A stretch of DNA of 64,000 nt from Aggregatibacter segnis (GTDB lineage Bacteria; Pseudomonadota; Gammaproteobacteria; Enterobacterales; Pasteurellaceae). The position numbers were made by a program, and so were the translations under genes. The DNA is taken from assembly GCF_003130075.1 (NCBI RefSeq), contig NZ_NRCW01000002.1, forward strand, positions 339,400-403,399, in the 5' to 3' direction. Below, in pieces: positions 59,808 through 64,000 of this stretch; position 1 is the stretch's first letter; every line of letters starts with the position of its first letter. The notes under the pieces are model-generated. The model had not been told where the DNA came from. It searched no databases and saw nothing but the letters and a program-made list of their open reading frames with translations.

Positions 59808-60743
59808 ATGGCAAAATCAGTTCTTCCGACATTTAAAATTGAATTTCTCCATCCAAAACACTGGGGCTTTTGGCTCGCACTCGGTATTTTCCGCTTAATT
59901 CTACTGCTGCCTTACCCTATTTTATGCAAAATTGGCAATGGATTAGGTTGGCTGTTTGCTAAAACCGGTGTGGGTAAAAGACGCGCTAAGATCGCGAAAC
60001 GTAATCTGGAACTTTGCTTTCCTGACTGGTCTGAACAACAAATTCATCAGATTTTACACGCCAATTTACGCTCTACTGGTATGGCGATTATTGAAACCGG
60101 CATGGCGTGGTTTTGGTCTGATCGCCGTATAAAAAAATGGTCAAAAATTGAAGGACTTAGTTATTTAAAAGACAATTTAGCCGATGGCATCATTTTCGTT
60201 GGCGTGCATTTTTTAACGCTTGAATTAGGCGCTCGTATTGTTGGCATTCATCAACCGGGCATTGGCGTTTATCGCCCCAACGATAATCCATTGTTTGATT
60301 GGGTTCAAACACAAGGGAGATTACGCTCCAATAAAGCGATGCTGGATCGTAAAGATCTCCGTGGCATGATTAAGGCAATAAAAAACGGCGATATCATTTG
60401 GTATGCCCCAGATCACGATTATGGTCGAAAAAATGCCGTTTTCGTGCCGTTTTTTGCGGTTCCTCACGCTGCAACAACAACCGGTAGTTATTACTTATTA
60501 AAGTCTTCTCCAAACAGTAAAGTGATTCCTTTCGCGCCGCTTAGAAACGCAGATAATTCCGGCTATACGGTCACCATCTCTCCGCCGGTCGATTTTTCTG
60601 ATCTACATGATGAAGCTGAAATTGCGGCAAGAATGAACCAAGTGATTGAAACAGAAATTATGAAAGGCGTTGAACAGTATATGTGGCTCCATCGCCGCTT
60701 TAAAACACAACCGAATGAAGACAATCATTTATATAAAGACTAG
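59808..60743 (+). CDS. lpxL: Lipid A lauroyl/myristoyl acyltransferase
   Basis: LpxL (HtrB) adds a late acyl chain to lipid A at the inner membrane. The 311-residue product has an N-terminal anchor (FWLALGIFRLILLLPYPILC), the catalytic H-x4-E (VGVHFLTLELGAR, near residue 134) and the GRKNAVFVPFFAVPHAATTTG region. H. influenzae htrB lies next to hldE, as here. Confidence 0.95.
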   Translation: MAKSVLPTFKIEFLHPKHWGFWLALGIFRLILLLPYPILCKIGNGLGWLFAKTGVGKRRAKIAKRNLELCFPDWSEQQIHQILHANLRSTGMAIIETGMAWFWSDRRIKKWSKIEGLSYLKDNLADGIIFVGVHFLTLELGARIVGIHQPGIGVYRPNDNPLFDWVQTQGRLRSNKAMLDRKDLRGMIKAIKNGDIIWYAPDHDYGRKNAVFVPFFAVPHAATTTGSYYLLKSSPNSKVIPFAPLRNADNSGYTVTISPPVDFSDLHDEAEIAARMNQVIETEIMKGVEQYMWLHRRFKTQPNEDNHLYKD

Positions 60744-60754
60744 ATACAAAAAAA

Positions 60755-60778
60755 GTGAGCCGCAAGCTCACCTTTATT
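60755..60778 (+). terminator. Terminator of lpxL
   Basis: GTGAGC-CGCAA-GCTCAC (60755-60771) is followed by CTTTATTTT. It is not an uptake signal. Confidence 0.75.
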
Positions 60779-60793
60779 TTGAATGATTTTTTA

Positions 60794-61354
60794 TCATGCT
60801 TCCGAATCTAACTCATCAGCCATCGCAGAGAGAATTTCACGCGTTAAATAAGCCAAAGAACGATAAAACGGCAGTGTAGCCTGTGTTTCAACTTTCACTA
60901 AAAACTTGGCAGCACAAGGCAGAAGAAAACGTTCAAATAATTCCTGTTGAGCGCTTAAAGAATCCGCATTATCTTCCAACCAAGATGCGGTTAACAATAA
61001 CATGGCAAAATGCTCGATATTCTCGGCTTCAGGCAAACCACGAACTTGGCGAAAATCATGAAACTCTTCAACAGAAATGTCATACGCAGAAATTTCCGTT
61101 GCAACATTTCCGGATTCACCAAAAAGCTTTTGGTATTCTTTATCTAACAAGGTTAAATCAATTGCCATTTGTAATGAATCTAACGCCTTTTGGCTGTCAT
61201 TATCTTCGTTTAATGCCCAAACTTGAGATAAATTACCTTGATTTAGCCAAGCAAATACACTGGATAAAATAGGATCTGTCGGCTGACGATAAAATAAATT
61301 ACCAAATAATCGACTAATCAAAGAAAAGTTATTTAATTGTAGGTTCTCTTGCAT
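60794..61354 (-). CDS. TorD-family molybdoenzyme chaperone-like protein
   Basis: A 186-residue helical protein with the TorD/DmsD-like pattern: EYQKLFGESG (near residue 75), PLPEAENIEHFAMLLLTASWLE-like ENIEHFAMLL, and FLLPCAAKFLVKVET (C-terminal third). Relatives are chaperones for twin-arginine-exported molybdoenzymes. Which enzyme it serves is not shown; no molybdoenzyme gene is near except fdxG some 40 kb away. Its start overlaps the flavodoxin-fold gene upstream (TAATG), so the two are co-transcribed. Confidence 0.72.
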   Translation of the reverse strand: MQENLQLNNFSLISRLFGNLFYRQPTDPILSSVFAWLNQGNLSQVWALNEDNDSQKALDSLQMAIDLTLLDKEYQKLFGESGNVATEISAYDISVEEFHDFRQVRGLPEAENIEHFAMLLLTASWLEDNADSLSAQQELFERFLLPCAAKFLVKVETQATLPFYRSLAYLTREILSAMADELDSEA

Positions 61355-61965
61355 TATGCCTTATCCTCTTTCGCTAAAAGTGCAGTCAGATTTTCTTGCG
61401 TTTTTTGTGTCGCACGATTCAAAATATTCAAATAACCTGCTTCATTTAATAAATGTATATCGCCAAAAATATCATGCTGAATATCCGTAATACCGCAGAA
61501 ATTAAATAAACCATCAACCAAACAGGTTTGCAACGCTTTATCAAAATTCAGACTTTGGTAACGCTCAAGATTATTTCCCATGGTGATAAAATGCTGCATT
61601 TTCTTATCGCTCAATAAACCTACCGAACAACCATTTTCAGTTTGATAAGCAAAGCCATAACTCAAAACTCGATCCAAATAGCCTTTCAAAATTGCCGGGA
61701 ATCCCATCCACCAAAGTGGATAGGACAACGTAATCAAATCAGCTTGTTTTATCAGACTTTGTTCAAATTTCACTTCTTCCGGTACAATGCCAGCCTGACA
61801 AGCACCTAATTCATCCCAAGACAAAATGGGATTAAAATTTAACGTATAAAGATCTCGTACAATCGTTTCGACGTTCATTTCATGCGATGCCTGAACAATA
61901 CGTTCTACTAAAGCTCGATTAAAACTTTGTTGGTTAGGGTGAGCAAAAATAATTAAATGGTTCAT
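61354..61965 (-). CDS. NAD(P)H oxidoreductase, flavodoxin-like fold
   Basis: A 203-residue protein of the NQO1/KefF-like flavodoxin_2 family. It has the FMN site HPNQQSFNRAL (near residue 9) and the YPLWWMGFPAILKGYLDRVL stretch (near residue 80) typical of quinone reductases. It should use NAD(P)H to reduce quinones. The start is ATG 61965, and it is 8 bp after nfeD. Confidence 0.88.
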   Translation of the reverse strand: MNHLIIFAHPNQQSFNRALVERIVQASHEMNVETIVRDLYTLNFNPILSWDELGACQAGIVPEEVKFEQSLIKQADLITLSYPLWWMGFPAILKGYLDRVLSYGFAYQTENGCSVGLLSDKKMQHFITMGNNLERYQSLNFDKALQTCLVDGLFNFCGITDIQHDIFGDIHLLNEAGYLNILNRATQKTQENLTALLAKEDKA

Positions 61966-61973
61966 TAACGTCC

Positions 61974-62420
61974 TTAAATCTTGTTAACTTTTAATGTAAT
62001 ACTATCCACAGCGGTTACTTCAACAATGTCATTCACCGCTAAATCAGGTCCTTGTATTCGCCAAGTAGTATCGCCAAAAGCGCCTCTACCAATACCATTT
62101 TCACCAATTTCCAAAACTTTGCCCTGCGCCCCTATCATTGCATGATCCCGTTGGTTAAGAACACTTTTTGATTGATCGATTTGATCTTTACCATGTTGAT
62201 AACGCCACCAGATAATACTGAAAATACTAGCAATAACGGCGTACATTACCGCAAGAAAAGAAAGAGGTAGCGTAGGAATCAATTTTGTAATAACTGCAAT
62301 CACAATGGCAGATAATCCCCACCATAAAAGAAAAACACCAGGCACTAAAATTTCAGCAATAAGCAAGACAAAACCAAGAATAAGCCAATGCCAACCCCCC
62401 CAGTCTGTTAACCATTCCAT
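61974..62420 (-). CDS. NfeD-family membrane protein
   Basis: A 148-residue protein with two or three N-terminal membrane segments and a C-terminal OB-fold domain (IGAQGKVLEIGENGIGRGAFGDTTWRIQG). NfeD proteins act with SPFH proteins such as QmcA, whose gene is directly upstream (19 bp). The exact function in membrane quality control is not settled. Confidence 0.9.
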   Translation of the reverse strand: MEWLTDWGGWHWLILGFVLLIAEILVPGVFLLWWGLSAIVIAVITKLIPTLPLSFLAVMYAVIASIFSIIWWRYQHGKDQIDQSKSVLNQRDHAMIGAQGKVLEIGENGIGRGAFGDTTWRIQGPDLAVNDIVEVTAVDSITLKVNKI

Positions 62421-62439
62421 ACCAACCTCTACTTTATGA

Positions 62440-63366
62440 TTAATTTGTTTTTTTATCGGATTTTAATAGCTCAGAAATTCCTGCAATTGAACCGATTAAA
62501 TTACCCGCTTCTAAAGGCATTAAAACAACCTTACTGTTATCCGAACCACCAATTTCTTTCAATGCTTCAGTATATTTTTGTGCGATAAAGTAATTAATTG
62601 CTTTAGTATCACCATTAGCAATCGCATCAGATACCATTTGAGTCGCTTTTGCTTCTGCTTCAGCTGCACGTTCACGGGCTTCAGCCTGTAAGAATGCCTC
62701 TTGTCGTTCCCCTTCTGCTTTCAGAATACGAGATTGTTTTTCCCCTTCTGCTCGCAAAATTTCTGCTTGACGAACACCTTCTGCTTCTAAAATATCCGCA
62801 CGTTTATTACGTTCTGCTTTCATTTGAGCATTCATCGCTGCAATCAGTTCATGTGGAGGACGAACATCACGGATTTCAATACGGGTGACTTTGATTCCCC
62901 AAGGATTTGTGGCTTCATCCACAATAGACAGTAATCGGCTATTAATAGAATCGCGCTGAGATAACATTTCATCCAATTCCATAGAACCTAATACTGTACG
63001 AATATTCGTCATAGTAAGGTTAATGATAGCTTGCTCTAGATGATTTACTTCATAAGCGGCATTACGTGCGTCAATAACTTGAACGAAACATACCGCATCA
63101 ATAGCGACGTTGGCATTATCTTTTGAAATAACTTCTTGTGATGGAATATCTAAAACCTGTTCCATCATATTAATTTTACGACCTACACGATCAACGAATG
63201 GAACAACAAAATTCAAACCAGGCATTAAAGTACGGGTATAACGACCAAAACGCTCAATAGTCCAGTTATATCCCTGAGGAACAGTCTTAAGCGTAGAATA
63301 GAGCACAACGCCAACAAGAACGACAAAAACAATAGCGGCAATTGGTAAGCCATCTAAAAAATACAT
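62440..63366 (-). CDS. qmcA: SPFH/stomatin-like membrane protein QmcA
   Basis: QmcA is a flotillin/HflC-like scaffold of the inner membrane. The 308-residue product has an N-terminal anchor ([18 protein letters not shown]), the SPFH domain ([23 protein letters not shown] and [12 protein letters not shown]) and a C-terminal coiled coil of [10 protein letters not shown] repeats (near residues 195-245). AAGGAGAA precedes ATG 63366. It leads the run qmcA-nfeD-oxidoreductase-TorD-like. Confidence 0.93.
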   Translation of the reverse strand: MYFLDGLPIAAIVFVVLVGVVLYSTLKTVPQGYNWTIERFGRYTRTLMPGLNFVVPFVDRVGRKINMMEQVLDIPSQEVISKDNANVAIDAVCFVQVIDARNAAYEVNHLEQAIINLTMTNIRTVLGSMELDEMLSQRDSINSRLLSIVDEATNPWGIKVTRIEIRDVRPPHELIAAMNAQMKAERNKRADILEAEGVRQAEILRAEGEKQSRILKAEGERQEAFLQAEARERAAEAEAKATQMVSDAIANGDTKAINYFIAQKYTEALKEIGGSDNSKVVLMPLEAGNLIGSIAGISELLKSDKKTN

Positions 63367-63516
63367 AATTTTCTCCTTAAAGCATCAATAGCATCCGTTA
63401 AAGAATAACAATTAGCATAAAATTTGTATATAACAATTCAGCTAGGTTTTATTGTCTGCAGTTATACTATCTTCTTCTGTTTATTATTATCTTCTTTCCT
63501 ATTCCCCCAAAAGCAA

Positions 63517-63546
63517 AAACCCCCGATGCTCTCACATCAGGGGTTC
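63517..63546 (-). terminator. Terminator of the rRNA operon
   Basis: AAAACCCCCGATG (63517 on) pairs with TCAGGGGTT with a CTCTCACA loop. In the minus direction it ends in a T-run, just after 5S. Confidence 0.75.
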
Positions 63547-63553
63547 ATATTAG

Positions 63554-63669
63554 GCTTGGCGGTGACCTACTCTCACATGGGGATGCCCCACACTACCATC
63601 GGCATTACGGCGTTTCACTTCTGAGTTCGGTATGGAGTCAGGTGGGCCCACCGCACTATCGCCGCCAAT
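63554..63669 (-). rRNA. rrf: 5S ribosomal RNA
   Basis: The minus strand reads TTGGCGGCGATAG...GGTCACCGCCAA, with the conserved CCGAACTCAGAAGTGAAACG and GCCGATGGTAGTGTGGGG. The ends TTGGCGG and CCGCCAA form the terminal helix, so the boundaries are good to a few bases. The sequence AGTGCGGT near its 5' end is chance likeness to the uptake signal. Confidence 0.95.
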
Positions 63670-63820
63670 ATTCTTTATGATTTCTATCTCTTCTTATTCG
63701 CGTCTTCTTAATCTAAAAACAAGCCTTCTCTTAACTCTCTCTTCTACGTCCACTCTCTTAACTGTTATCCTTCCAACTCGCTCATGTCCAGGGTAACCCC
63801 AAAAACACTTGAGCGTTGTA

Positions 63821-64000
63821 TGGCTAAGCCTCTCGGGCAATTAGTATGCGTTAGCTCAATGTATCACTACACTTACACACCGCACCTATCTACGTCTTAG
63901 TCTTAAACAACCCTTACTGTCTTAAAGACAGGGAGAACTCATCTCTTGGCAAGTTTCGTGCTTAGATGCTTTCAGCACTTATCTCTTCCGCATGTAGCTA
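63821..64000 (-). rRNA. rrl: 23S ribosomal RNA, 3' end only
   Basis: The minus strand contains GAGCTAACGCATACTAATTG and CCGAGAGGCTTAGCCA, the 3' end of bacterial 23S rRNA. The gene continues past the right edge. The 150-bp spacer to 5S (63670-63820) holds no tRNA. Confidence 0.95.

Noticed and set aside
63640..63660. Uptake signal in the 5S rRNA gene
   Set aside because: AGTGCGGT occurs at a conserved rRNA position (AGCGCGGTGG in E. coli) and is 8 bases long; it is chance overlap.

Overview
The window comes from a member of the Pasteurellaceae. The main evidence is the very frequent 9-base DNA uptake signal AAGTGCGGT (or ACCGCACTT), which is the Haemophilus influenzae-type signal and not the Actinobacillus pleuropneumoniae type. 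Gene order agrees: rsxABCDGE-nth-Na+ symporter, nrdR-ribD-degS, hldE/lpxL and mdh/argR are all familiar Haemophilus-Aggregatibacter neighbourhoods. A fructokinase plus sucrose-6-phosphate hydrolase, a gluconate system and selenium-dependent formate dehydrogenase would suit Aggregatibacter, but I cannot fix the species from sequence alone.

Layout. Bases 1-3275: cobalamin-dependent methionine synthase, cut by the window edge. 3276-4859: an AT-rich orphan gene for a phospholipase-D-fold (HKD) protein, followed by short REP-like hairpins. 4860-9057: selD (itself a selenoprotein gene) and the transhydrogenase genes pntAB. 9357-14049: sfsA, a Fur-box promoter driving a very short terminated transcript, tyrS and two sucrose genes. 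14099-19583: uvrD and the gluconate system (permease, kinase, LacI-type repressor, operators and a CRP site). 19634-25418: fdhD and the formate dehydrogenase operon fdxGHI with an in-frame selenocysteine UGA. 25535-29128: molybdate transporter modABC and its regulator modE. 29235-34560: yfbR, degS, ribD, nrdR, rlmM and gcvA. 34661-34846: the sRNA GcvB, divergent from gcvA. 35020-38730: ilvE, mdh, argR and yfcH. 38884-47260: the Rnf/Rsx electron-transport complex, nth and a sodium symporter. 47309-50990: an ascorbate-type PTS joined to a split transketolase, with a decayed IIA gene. 51212-55715: uup, then an lrgA-lrgB-dgt operon. 55965-63366: tRNA-Leu(CAA), a nuclease, csdAE, hldE, lpxL, a TorD-like chaperone with a flavodoxin-fold oxidoreductase, nfeD and qmcA. 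63554-64000: 5S rRNA and the 3' end of 23S rRNA on the minus strand.

How the genes work together. Several parts serve anaerobic respiration. ModABC/ModE bring in molybdate for the molybdopterin cofactor. SelD makes the selenophosphate needed for selenocysteine. FdhD sulfurates the cofactor, and FdxGHI oxidises formate. Rsx/Rnf and PntAB balance ferredoxin/NADH and NADH/NADPH pools. Two selenocysteine codons, in selD and fdxG, make those genes look broken to a simple reading-frame scan, but both are intact.

Most notable for follow-up are the Fur-type promoter with a roughly 66-nt terminated transcript between sfsA and tyrS, the six 144-bp uptake-signal repeats inside rsxC, the orphan HKD protein, the decayed IIA gene of the PTS-transketolase operon, and a long nested hairpin between rsxE and nth.
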